A DNA stretch of 64,000 nucleotides from Drosophila pseudoobscura (lineage: Eukaryota > Arthropoda > Insecta > Diptera > Drosophilidae). Shown in pieces: positions 47,184 to 61,100 of the stretch. Position 1 is the first letter of the stretch. Each line of letters starts with the position of its first letter. The position numbers and the translations under genes are program-made. The stretch is from contig NC_046681.1 in NCBI RefSeq assembly GCF_009870125.1, positions 14,335,001 to 14,399,000 on the forward strand. The letters are read 5' to 3'. The notes below the pieces were generated by a model. It was not told where the DNA came from, searched no databases, and saw only the letters and a program-made list of their open reading frames with translations.

Positions 47184-48330
47184 ACAACCGCAACGAGGGC
47201 GGTTCTCAGAATCAAATTAGCCCGCTGCCAAATGTCCCAACTATCCGACTGATGGAATTAGTCATGGTGTTGGCTGCCAAAAGTATGCTATAGGAACGCA
47301 CGCCAAGGGATTTTGTCGGCGGACGAACGATTCTGTGTTAATTCTATCAAAAATAATTTTTCATATGTGCAAATTCCCCATGCCATTGGGGTAGGCTCCA
47401 AAAAGTATGCCGAGGGAAAAAGTTCGTAAGATGCAAATGGAGACCTAATTAAATGATTTAAGATTGATTTGATCTCATATTACAGTAGATACCTCCAGAA
47501 TAAATTATTTATATCCGCTTCTCGTTTCCAATATATCTACCAGAAATTCAGATTCAGCCTCCATCAGTATGTAAGCAAATAAGCAATAAAAAATAGATAA
47601 ATACTTAGAAAATTAAATAAAGTTCAAGAAAAATTCCTAACACAGATTTATTTATTTGTCATCAAATTGCTGGCAAAATGGTACACAACTTTTGACATTT
47701 AAGAAATAATAAAATACAACACATGAAATGTTATAAAAATACTCTTAAAATTCAATTTTTAATCAGTATTCATATTTTTTTGCATATTCAAAAATACAAT
47801 AAGAATGATTCTTCCACCTCTTTTAAAATAATCATACAAATCGTGACTAAATACTGAATTTCACTTTAAAAAGCTTCGACACATTCCCAGCAAATATACA
47901 TATAACCAAAAAAACGTCATTCCTGCTCTAAAAACAAACTTAATTCGTTGACATTTTGCAATTTTAATACGAAAAACTACAACTAATATAAAACTACAGT
48001 TTTTTTTAGGTCAAATCAAAATGTTTTCAAAAGTTTTGCAAGAGTTTAATTTCCTTTGCCAGGTTGTGCTCTGTCCCGTGCTCTGCTGAACTTTTTCATT
48101 TCGACAAAATCTATTCAAATCTAATTTCGCTGCTTAAATTGGTCCTTCAGTACAATCTAGCTTCTATTCTTTGTGTAGCCTTGAAGCACCCCTCGTTGTG
48201 TCGTCGGCTGGCGATGGCGGCAGTGATAACTCATGTCCCGCTGACATTTTTGGGTCAAAAAACTAAAATATTATGTGGTTGCTTTGCCATTCCACTGAAG
48301 AGCCTGTGCGTGTTGGTGTGCGTATGTCTT

Positions 48331-48365
<35 letters not shown>

Positions 48366-51300
48366 AAGAGCTGGTGTCTATGTTTGTTGTATTTGTGGTG
48401 TGGTGTGGTTCTGTAGTCATTATTTCAGTCAACCTTCAAAAACCCACCGCCCACCGCCCACCGAGGGCTATCCATCTTCCCCCTAGTTTGTTCAGTTGTG
48501 TGTGTGGCACGGCACCCAGACTCCGGCATTCCGGCAGATTAAAATTGCATCCGGCGAGCCAAACAAAAGAGTGTTGACCAATTTCGCTTAAACATAAAAC
48601 AAGGAGAAATTACCAGGAGGTTCAAGCACACAAATGACGACAAAACAGGGATACAGCAAAAGGCAATGGCAAAGCCAAAGGAATGGCAAAGGAAACAGGG
48701 ACATACTCGTATACATGGGATACAGGCATACACGGGGATATGGGTGTATAGACGAAAACAAACAGAAATGAATTCATAGTAAAAGTCTTAATTGAAATTT
48801 TTGCTTGAAATGTGTACAGAGGGGATTCTTTTTTACTGTTCTGCGGCACCTAAAATGAAAGGCGGTGTGTCCATGGTAGGACCTCCTTTGCACATACATA
48901 CATATATTGTAAATGTATATGTATATTTATTTCTTCATGTGTGTTCGTTGTGTGTGTGGAAGCAACTTTGTGTGGCAGCCAAGGGAAAAAAGCAAAAGTC
49001 GTGGCCTGTGTGGTGTGAACGGATCTGTGGGGTCTATAGAGTAGGAAGTTTGCCGTGGAGCTCTGGGCAGCGCCATGAATGCATGACGCTGTGGGGAGGA
49101 TAAAGGTAGCAACTTTGTTATATTCTTGACTTTACCTTTTGTATCATATTCTCTCTTGATTTTTTTTTTTGTTTCTTGTATTTAACTTTGTATTCCTATT
49201 AGTCTGGCCAAAGCCAAAGGGCAATCAGCGTGAACGAAAAAGAACGTTGAACGAGTTAAATGTTTGATTACAAAATTGCATTTTACACCATTGAGAGTTT
49301 TCTCTTCACATGGAATTTGAAATTTAGTTTCAGATTTCATAGCATACCTAAGGGGGCCAGAGCCAGAATGCCAGAAGGATTAACTTAATACATATTGAGG
49401 GGCAAGGGGATGATGGCTTCCGTGCGGTTTAAGTTATTAGAGGAAATATTTTAAAACAAAATACTTTTAATTGGTGTAGAAAACTCTCAAATGAAATTCC
49501 ATCTCTAATTTTTCCACCCCCTAATGAAATTTTCATTAAAATGTGGCATAAATTATCCATCATCATCATATTTATATGTTTGCTTTTGAAATTATGTTTA
49601 AACAGCTTGTATTATCATGAAGCGAAAAATACCCAACTAAAAACAGTTTAAATACAGATAATAAATAAAGTTTAGTTCTTACAAAGGCCAAATGATTATC
49701 TGCATTACTCATACGTCATGTGTGGCACAAATAAACACACATTCTGTGGGTAAAAAAAAATGATATGTACATATAATTGACTGATTGGATCTGAAATGTA
49801 TTTAAAAATAATGTCGATTTTGTATTATTTACATGGCATACATATTTATGTATGTAAATCATTATTTGCACAATAATATTAAACAAACGAATAATTTACG
49901 TAAAATGAATATTCAAGAAAGGGAAAACATCTCTGGAAAAATAGGTACATCAATTATTCATAATTTCTTAAAATACACACGTGGCTTTGTTGTTACTGAA
50001 TGAATATGGAAATTCATTAAAACAGGCATTCGCGTATGAAATGGCTTAAGGTAAAATCAGATAAAGTCAGAGTTAAGAGGTAGATAAAACTGGTATTAAA
50101 AATATTTCTGAATTTATTCTCATGAAATGGAAATACCTTTTAGATGCCCTCGGAGGTAGAATATGCAAGAAACTAAAAATCTACAAAGCATTATATTACT
50201 GATGAATAATCCCCACAAATGATAAGATAAATAATAATTGAATAATGTGTCTAATAAATTCCATTCAACATTCAGTTGATTTTAATCAGGTTCGATAATT
50301 ATATTTCAAAGAATTTATTTAAATTGATGTGCATCATATTTCACTATTCAGTAATATTTTCTTTTAATTAATTCTCACTCATATTTAATAATAATTTAAC
50401 AATATATTTTCTGCAGACACTTTTATTGGGATTGGGAAGATGTTTCTATATGAAAGTACATTCTTTTTGAATAGATTATGATGCCTTTAATAAACTATTT
50501 TGAGCTCCGTTTCATAATAATCCATGATGGTAATAATTTCTATTCCCATTCATTTCGCTGATCCCAAACCTTTATTTTTTTTTGCACCGATAGCGAAGAA
50601 TTAACAAATGACCCAGAGATAATGGAAGGGAAAAGCCGTGGAGAAATATACATGGCCATAAACACAAGATCCAACACTTCTAGCCATAGCCATAGCCACG
50701 CCCCCTCATCACCCCTCAGATGTGCCCGCCTTGGAAGTCATTTTCTTTTGAATGGGCGGGGAGAAAATGGATCTGAATCGAAAATGTTGTGTTGGCTAAA
50801 AATTTATGTGTCTATTGCCAAAGGATTCTATGCAAAGAGGGGCACAAAGGCGACACATCACAAGGAGAAACATGATGTAGAAATAGAAGAAGAGAAGGAG
50901 GAAGGAAGGGTGAGGTGTAGGGCGTAGGGTGTAGGGTGAGGTGCCCCGCCCACACATACGCACACACACACAACGCAATTACACGCCCACTTTGCTTTAT
51001 CTTTGTAACTGTTACAAAACTTGGCTTCTTCTTCATCATCATTTTCTTTCATTCTTTCGTTTCGTTTCGTTCTGTTCCGTTCGTTTTTCTTTTTCTTTTC
51101 TTTTCTCGTTGGTTTTTGGTTTTTTTGTAGGCGTGTGTTTGTCCTCCGTGTGTATGGTTATCTATCTATGACTGCTTATGAGTGTGTGTGCGTCTGTGTG
51201 TGTGTTTATCTTGGCCAGAAGCTATATAGTTTATCTATGTGCATGTTTGTTGTTTGCTGGTGGTCGCCCGGTCGTTCGTCTGGTGTACACTTTTCCGCAC

Positions 51301-54300
51301 TTATTCCATATTTAAGAGGCAATTTATATTCCCTTTTTTTTGCACTCTCTATCTGCAAGCAGCCTCCTGCTCCACTCCTCTCCTCTTCTTCCTACTCCTA
51401 CTGCTACTCCTCCCCTTTCTTTCTCTCTCTCTGGCCGCTCTGTTGCTATCTCTTTTCCGTTAGGGTCTATCTCCGTCTGGCAGTCTATCTGTCTGCCATT
51501 CAACTTCAGCTACAGTTTCCGCTCTTCTCCGGCCCGACTGTTTCTGTTTCGGATTCTGTTTCTGATTTAGTCGCCAACACAAGCACGCAACGCCACAGAA
51601 AAACAAGTGGAAAAGGTACTATTCGCGTTATAGGGAATTTTGCGACTAAAGGATACCCAATGCCCTATACTAATATACTACCTAATATATGTATTTATTT
51701 ATAGGTCTTCGCAATATTTTCCAACCTGTAAGCCCATGAAAAATGGTATACTCCGGGAATAGGATCTCCAGATCTTTAAAATACTGAATGCCTATATGAT
51801 GGCTAAATAATTGTAACCAAAGAGAGGTATATTTCTCTTAAATTATGGATCCCATCTTTAAAATTGTAAAAGGCACAGGTCACTCTCCGACTTGAAAGCT
51901 GATCCAGATTATAGGTCCTCTAATGCATCAGCATACCCCATTAGCAGCAACGATTAGTGGGTATAAAAAGCTGATGCTGATGTTGCTGCTAGTGCTGCTG
52001 CTGCCCACTCATCCTATCCGGATGCTATCCTGTCCGGGGGGAGGAACTATACAACAAGCTGAAGCCGGCTTAGCATTGCTGATGCTTCCCCTGCCGCAGT
52101 CCACGTCCACGGCCACCCCGCGGCTGCTGCTGCTGCTGCGGCTGTCAGTAGCCAATTATCATTTTTTGAAATGAATAAAAACGTTGCCTGCCAGCCCAGG
52201 CCCCGCTTTCGGTGCGTGTGCCACGTACTCTCTCCTCCGCGGCGGTTGTATCTAAATGGCATTTCCATAGCCACAGTTGCCAGGTCCTTATCCGTCTTTT
52301 GGCTCTGTTTCTGTTTCTGTTTCTGACTCGCGCCCACTCCATTGCGGCGGCAGGCTTTTCACCTTGCGGCTATTGCAGTGAGTGTGTGTGTTTGTGTGTT
52401 TGTGTTTGGTTCTGGCTTTTCCTGCTTTTTTATTGTGTCATAAATTATTCAAACGCAAACATCATCAGCAGGCGGCAGGCGGCGGATCAGGATAAAGATG
52501 CGGCTCAGCCTCTCCGCCTCTCTCTCGAGTCTCTCTTCACTCTTCTCATTATCAGCGGCAGACGTTTAACGCACACTCACACGCACACTCCCACTACCAA
52601 TCCCACATAGATACACATCCATCCTCGCTCTTTCTCTCCTTCTCGCTCTGCATGTGCATATTTTTGTATCTTATACCCTGGCTGTCCCCCGCAGTGAAGA
52701 TACACTGGTCATTGGATTATTTGCAACTGAAACTGCAATTCCACTCTTTTCTCTTTTTGGTGATGACTGTACTTTAATTTGAGCTACTTGTTCCCTGCTT
52801 TGATTCAAGTGCTTTTCACGAACGCGTTATTCAACGACTATTTATTTATATCTTTTATTCATCTATGATTTATACTTTATTTATTGATTTTTTTCCATTA
52901 TTTTAAGAGCAATCAAATATTTCATAACTTCATTAGCTTTTATAATTTAATTCTATAAAAACTATGCTTTTATAGAGGAATATATTTTCTAGCACTGCTT
53001 GCTCCTCAAGAGAAACACACAGAAACCTCATCCCAATGAATATTCAGATGCGATAATCTGCTCCAGGCCTCTGGCATTGTTATTACTCCCACGAAATCCT
53101 CTAGAATGTGTTCAGAAATCTCATGTCAACTATTTTACCTCTATGGTAGGGCTCTTTACATAGAATTATCTGAAATTGAATTGCTTTGTTTCAAGCTGTA
53201 ATATTTATGTGCCCACACAATCTGTACTCCACTGCTTGAAATGAACTCTATCAAGTCTCGGTGCGACTGTACTTATTTCCCACAAGACACTGTTTGAGCG
53301 CCACTGCTTTAAACAGTCTGCAGAGCTTTCGTTTTGCTCAAATTACATATAAATTCTGCTATTTTAAAGCTAAAGGAAATTGTATTATCAACAACACAAT
53401 GATTCCATTAAAGTTATACTGTTTGAAATACTTTATATTTCGTAAATTATTATTTCAAAGTTGCCGAACAAATTGTTCGTACCAGTGTGCAATGATGCGG
53501 AAGCAATCGGAAGCATGACCCAGCGGGTTGTGTTGTGGGCAGTCGCCTGTCGCCCCCACTGCTAAGAGGGGCGCGGGGAGGACTTCGCACTCAGCGAGGA
53601 GTCACTTCCATAAATAAAGAAGGCCACGCCAGAGAAGCGTTGCGCCATCACTTGATAAATAAGTAGTGCACGTAGGCATTCGGCATAATGAAGCGAGCCG
53701 AGTCGGGCCTGCCCTCCCCCCCTTAGTGGACCCAAGCCGATGGCAGAGGCACAGAACAGCAATTTGTTGGGCCCATGCGGCGTATACGTAATCACGCATT
53801 GATATGCCATTTACTTGGCCGACAGGAACAGGAGGCAGCCAAAGGACCAGAAAGCAGCAAGGACGAGCCAAGCAGTAGTCACGTCACTCAGCTCTGGCAA
53901 AAGGATTTATGCACTCGATTTTGCAGTTTCAATTTTATTTGTTGTTTTATTTTTTATTTTATTGTTTTTTATTACGCAATCATTCCTGGCAGTCCTCGAG
54001 GAAGTGCACTCCCTATCCATCCACACTCCGAGTTGAGTGCAAATTAAAATTATGCCACTTGCAGCCATTTCCATTACCATCTGGGGCGTTTTTTCTCCCA
54101 GCCCAAGCAGCCGCAGCTGCCCCAGCCCATGCGTATATTTACGAGCAGCAGGCAGTCCTGACCGAAGTCGTTAGCGACTCTGATTACATGTTAATTATCA
54201 TTCCGTAATGAATTGGCCCTTTGTACTGACATGTGTTGGTGTTGGCCCCCCCACCCCCCCTCCCATTTCAAATTTACAACCGAGGGCAATAAATGCCACA

Positions 54301-57300
54301 GAGCCACCGACAAATGCTGCAGGAATATTGCGATAGATAATATATACATACATACGTATACGGGTGTCCGGTGGGTGTGTGGAGTACGGGTTGACAGCCA
54401 TTGTGGTCGCTGGCGTTGAGGCCAAGCGGTTATCCACTTTAAAATGTAAAATAAATTTCCCTATCAACTTTTAAAATTATTGCATTCGATTTGTGGGAAC
54501 AGATAGGTACTCAAATATTTTAATATTTTCAACCAATTCAGAATGAATACAAATTATGTGAAACGAATAAAAGAAATCACTACTAAAAATATTATATAAT
54601 ATAAAAACAGCGTAAAAGTTAACAATGTAATAAATACAAATTCTTAAAAGAATTGTTACCATTTGGATGATTTTTAAGAGCCATAAAAACAATGGAGAAT
54701 AAATTTATAAAACAATACAGATATAGTTTTATATTTGAATCATATCTTTGAGACTTTTAAGACGAATATATAGCCACATTTTATCTCCCATCAAAAATTA
54801 TAAAAAAAGAAACCGTCACAAAAATTCCACAAAAATTTCTTCTAAGATTGTGTCCAAAAATCAATTCCCCAATCTGGAGCCACAAATAAATTGTAATCCG
54901 CGTGCAAATCGGTTGAGCCCAAATAGGAGTTAAGCCTGAGGAGCTTAGACGGAAGCCTAAGCTCCGCGGAAACACTCCCTCACCTCCACCCCCTCCCGCA
55001 GGATGTGTAACAACACACGGATAAGCTTATAAATATGTATGCCTCTCCGAGATGAGCATGTGTGGAGAAACAAGTGTGCGGATACTTGAACCGCACTAAC
55101 ACCTAGATACATACATAAATACATTAACAATACACACACAAAGGAGTCGCTCCTTCGTTGGGCTTTCGGGCATCGGTTGCCATGGAGTGTGTGTTGTGTA
55201 TATGTGTGTGTGTGTGTGCGCAGACTCAAATTAATTCCATTGGCACCGATTGAAAGTTTTCGTTCGCTTCATGGCAGCCATAAATTACGATTTTACGAGT
55301 ACTTATTTATATGTATGTGTGGCATAGGGATTGTATTTACCATCGATATATATCGGGAAATGGAACACGGAAAGTAATGGAATTAATTGAAGAATACTGT
55401 TAACGGAGGTCTATATGTGAAAACTTATAAGGAAAGCAGCTCAGAGCCATCCATGTTATGTGTCTTGATTGGAAAATACTAAAATAATGTATCTTCTATA
55501 AAGCAGCTTAAATTACCAGCATGAAGAAAACATGAAAAGCACTACAAATGCTACAATATTTAATCTTCTGTAAAGGAGCTTAAAATTCTAATTACATTTG
55601 TAAATTTGTAAATTTGTTATTCTGACAAGGCCTTATTGCACTAAGAACTTCCGATATATTGATCTTTTCCATTGGCCAAAAGGTTTATATCAAAGACCCC
55701 TGTGCGGTGGAGCTCTTAATTTTAAATGCCTTTAACCAAAAATATTTTGAAAATGTTTACTTTAATTAAAAGATGATCAAAAAGGAGCATAAATTGTTGA
55801 AATAAGTTGCGTCGAATTACAAATTATTACCAAATTAAAAACATCTTTCTTATTAAATGGCACACCAACCAACAAACTAACAGTACCTGAAAAGAGAGTT
55901 ACACTGCCCAATTTGATGTTGCTTAGGTTTCCCATACAACTGAAAGAAAGTACTACCACTACTAGAACTCATTATATTCCCAACTAAAGCAATTTCCAGC
56001 ACACAAAAGACTGTCGCACAAAAACAACACAGGAAGAGAGGGGGAGAGAAATCTATTCGAACTGAATGATGAATAAACTTGTCCAAGGGGGGGGTGGAGG
56101 GATGAGCGATGAGAGTGAGGACTGGGAGGAGGCTTAAAATTTGCATTAAACCCATTTAATTATACTAAGTACATAGTAAATACGACAAGTAGAGTGCCAG
56201 CTAAGAGGTAGGAAGGAAGGTAGAGTCACGATGAGAGGAGCAGGAGTAGTTTCATGTTTACATTTGCCCAAGTGATGGCTGCTGTGGCTCCAACCCGAAA
56301 CTCCACCTCAAACAAATGCCTTATTGCACACACAGACTACACACTCCACACTATATAGTACACTGTACTACACGGGTAACGTAACTATTAACAGTTCTCG
56401 AAGCGAGTCGAGTGCCAGTACGGTGCCGAATGTGTTTGCACGGCTGTTTGCCTTTTGCCGCAGTCATAAATAATTTATGCCTCCGTAATTTGGTCAACTT
56501 TACTTTGCTCTGCGCCAGAGGCCTCATCCTCATCCACATCCACATCCTCCTCATCCGTGCTCTACGCTGCACTGAAATGCCCTACGCCCTTGCCTATGGT
56601 ATCTGTAGTAGAATCTTCATTCCCATGTTAATCGCCTCCTACATGGCATCTATGTTGTAGTACGACTATATAGGGTATACACTGGCATAAATCAACTTGG
56701 AATATGTTTCAATTGACCACACAGTTGTCTCATTTGCATTTTGTGTGCGCCCAGGCCACCGCTCGGCCCGGCCCGGCTCGGCTCAGCTCCAGCCTCCTCA
56801 GGTCATTCATTAGGCGTCGGCTATTCCTTGGGGAGTAATTAGAAATTAGAATTTGGAAATACGACAAGAACAACAATACAATACAGCACAACACAGCAGA
56901 CGCCACGCCAGTGCTTGCCTCACGCATGCCACATGTATGCTGCATAAGGCCCATAATTGATAATTATTTCATTTCTCTGTGGGGAGAAATTTCATTGTGT
57001 GTTAAAGGAGGTGCAAACTGCCTTGGGCTTTAATTTAAATTTTCTCTGCATAAGGAAATGGAAATGGCAATGCAAGTCTCCCCACTTGAAGGGAATGCTA
57101 ATTAAAACGATTCGAAGTGCTAAGGATTCCGAGTGTTTCGGTTAAATTTTAATATGCGCCAAATAAATTTTGTGGTGAGGAGAGATCGTATGTTAATTAT
57201 GCTTATGATATAATATTGTTGCTTTAGGAATTTAGGTGTTTATTGTCATGGACAGCAAATTAAATTGTTTTTTATATAAGTATCCCGAATAGGTAGCTCT

Positions 57301-58160
57301 AGAAATCAGGAAAATTAACGAAACGATTGTATAAAATGGAAGAGATCTCCCTCGAGTAGAAAAATAGCCAATAAACCATACTTTAAGCGAAATGTGGAAA
57401 AGGGAATGCTCGAGAGTCCAAAAACAAAATGCATGTCGATTGCAAAACGATACACATTGATCCACGACTCGAGGGCCTAAAAGTATCTTTGAGATTCTTT
57501 TTATTAACGAATGTAGAAGAACGAACGGTGATACTTCCCACAGAACTTGAAATAAAAGTGATTTTCTTTTGGTTTTCTAGCAATTCAGATTTTCAATTAC
57601 ACACTTAGCTGTTTCAACGAAATTAAATCTAGATTACACTCTAATCTACTCGCCCTTCAGTCTCTAGAGTCCAACGCTTTGGGTCTGTGAGATTTGTGAG
57701 TTCTGTTCGAGTGAAACAACAGACAAATTACCAATGACCATTTCAAGTATGAGGTTTACAGCACTCAACAACTGTCTGTAATCCTCGAGTACCAAGTACC
57801 AAGTACATTTATCCACTCAAGAGTGGGCAGACATTCATTTTGCATGGCCACAAATATCTGCCTGAACCTGAAATCGAAATAAAGTCCATTAAAAAGCAAT
57901 TTCCCACCAGAGCTCTCGGAACACACACAAAAACCAGCAAAAAATCTGCAGCAGCAGAAGTAGTAGAGAATGTAACTAACTTATTTAACCTTCAGCTTGT
58001 TGTTGAAACTTTATTTTCGATTTCCGTTCCCAGGAATCCATCCCCATTCCCCCAATGACTGACACACTAATATGAGTGACTGTAAACGTCAGACATACAT
58101 TCACTTTCCCCATCTGCCACATGCTGCGGGCAGGAGAACTAGGAGTAACTGGTGCACACA

Positions 58161-58191
<31 letters not shown>

Positions 58192-61100
58192 GGCAATAAA
58201 TTTATTTGTCAACTTGTTCAGAACTTTCTGCATGACAATTGTGGCACACAAATAATATATTTTTTCTAATTACCAAAAAGGAATGACCTTAATACCAGTC
58301 CTCAGAGATACAGAGAGGGGGAGAGGGAGAGGGAGAGAGGGCGACCCAGACAGGCAGGGAGACTGTGTCATCCTGTGCGAATACGAATACGAATACAAAT
58401 CCAAATCGAAAGGACGCCAACTCGATTTTATACGGTTTATTGACACATTTTTGGTATACCCTTTTCGTGGGGGCATTTGATCTGTACGATTTGATTTGTT
58501 TGTTGTCAAGGCAGGAGGTATTTGTGGACAGATAATCCTAATCTTATAATCTTAACAAGCATCTCGTGTACTCGGCCCTATATCCACCACAGAAACAATC
58601 AATCTTCAAGGGTATCAAGGGTATTCGGTCACCAAATCCACTCTTCCCTGATTGTTTTTGTATATTTGTGGGCCAGCAAAAATGCATTTCCGAATGAAAT
58701 TCGCCAACTCGACAAATCTTCAATGTGAACAAGAGTCAGGCCAAAACAAAAAAAAAAAGAGGGTAGAAAAAAAAAGTTAAAAATGAGTATGGGAAAATAC
58801 ATAACAAAGTTTTGGGAAAAATGAGAGCAAAAACGAGAACCAAAGAGCTTGCCAAGTACCCGGTACGGTACGATACGGTACGTATCCCCATCCAGACCTC
58901 CAGCCTCTCCCTCTCTTCTCCACTCCGCTCCGCTCCTCTGTATAGTGGCACCCCTTTCCTGTCTTATTCGGTTGTGGATTCAAGCAGCCATGTAACCTCG
59001 TTTATTCTGCAGCATAATGAAAGGGGAAAGTTTTGTGATTTCACCGCCCATGGTTCCGGCAAATGCCATCCAGTAGTACATCCATAGGATGGATGCATGT
59101 ATGTGTGTGTGTATGTGTACGAGTATCTGTGTGTGCCACTGTGTGTGTGTGTGAGTGAGGTGCAACACCAACACCGACGGCTGGCACTAAATGGCATTTG
59201 AAATGTTTTGTAGTTCCACATTCTGATGCTGGCCCAGACGGTCTTTCGGTCCGGCCTGTGCCTGTGCCTGCGCCAGTCCTGGGCGCAGCTTTCGCCTTTG
59301 CCATTTGCCAGCAGACTCTTCGTCCTGGCAGCAGCATCATCAGGAGAACCTGTCCTTTTCCTGACTGTCAGGCAAATGGAGAACACTCATGCACACACAC
59401 ACACACACACACACTCAGGCACAAAAAGGTCAAATGAGAATTATAATTTAAATAGCAAATAAAACAGAAAAACAAAAAGCAGAACAGACCAGAATCAAAG
59501 GCGGGCGAAAGGGGGAACGTAATTCCTTTTGGTGCGAAATTGAAATTGCTATGGGTCGTCCTGGTCCTGGTTCTGGTCCTGGTTCTGGCCCTCGTCCTGG
59601 CTCTGTTACTGGCTGTGGATCTCTGGTTCCTCCACAAAAGCCATGTCTGTCTACGGTCCTTTTTGAGCGAGAGAAAGAGTCCTTGTAACTTTGCTGCTAA
59701 TTATATCGCATTTTCATGATTGTAGCAAATGGGTTCATCAAACGATTCGCCAAACGAGGGTCAAGTACATTCCACTTGATGATGAAATTCGAGACGGGAA
59801 ATTTGCTGCGCCACCAAAAGCAAACGCCCCGAGGCGCTGAAGAGCTGGCAGCTGGCAGCTGGGGCATCCGTTGCCCAGATTGACTTGAAGCTGCTCAGAA
59901 GAGCGTGAAGTGGAAGTGGGAAAAGTGGGGAAAACTCTTGCCGGATGTACTTCAGAGCTTAACGTGAAAGATTATTTATTGATTTATCAGAAGGTGCTCG
60001 AGAGTAACTATGGAATTATAAACTTTATCATGCTACAAAGCAACTACATGAGATACATGAGATACAAGATACATTCGTATCTATTTATATACAAAATGGA
60101 ATTAAATGCCACAAAGCAAATGGTTGGAAATTCCCTCAAATTGTAATAAAGATGCCTTTATTCTGCTCGACTGCTCGAATGTATTATAATCTTTGTTGCA
60201 TTTTCGTTTGCATATTTTTTTGATATAATTTACCAGTGTTCAATTTAATAACTGACTTAACAAACAGCATTAAATCGATTAAGTCAATTTGATATCTGAA
60301 TTTATTTGTTGCCTGATAAATGCTTGGCTGTGGGGGGTTCTCGATTCAGTTCCATAATTGCCTTTAATTTGTTTGATTTAACGAGGACATTTATTTGATT
60401 TGAGAATCAATAGTGAAGCATAATTCGTTCAAATGTTTTAATTACTTTTAAAATTCTTTATTAATCGATCATTTCCATTGTGCTCAGTACATTTTCGTTA
60501 GCTGGATTGTTTAATATAGTGGATTATGTGGGTTTTCGATCATTTTTACGATTAATTTCGATAATTGAGTAGATTTTCGAAAGCTGAAACTATTTTTTTG
60601 AGGCTATTGAATACATTTTTGAAAGCGTAGTAATTCGATGGAACGTTTAATTTGTGGAATTGAGACGATTTTTGATCTCTTGAACGATTAATTGCAGCTT
60701 TTTCGATAACTGTATCGGTTAATATCGATAATTTCTTTTTTCGGGAATTTATTAGTTTCCCGTTGCAGAAACAATTGGAAGCACATCATTTGGTGGCTAA
60801 TCAAGAACTAATAACCAGAACGGAACCATTCCTAACAACTGATACGAACAAAAACCATTCCTGTTGCTAATGGAACAGTGTAAAAGCTCTTATTTGTTGA
60901 ATGATTCAATTGAATTCCTTATATAATATTTAAGTGTAAGTGTGGGTTAACCCCCCTTCTTCTGGTAACCCACAAATTTAGATAACTTAAGAAAGTCCGT
61001 CGCTGAGTACTCCAATACGATACACATCTCAAAAAGCACAACTCTTTTGACCTCTACGGCTGGGGGAGAGAGAACACATCAGACATTCAAAAGTTGTTGA

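Noticed and set aside
51021..51704. 227-codon open frame on the plus strand
   Set aside because: It is built from a long pyrimidine tract giving Ser/Phe/Leu runs, with no domain, and fits intronic low complexity.
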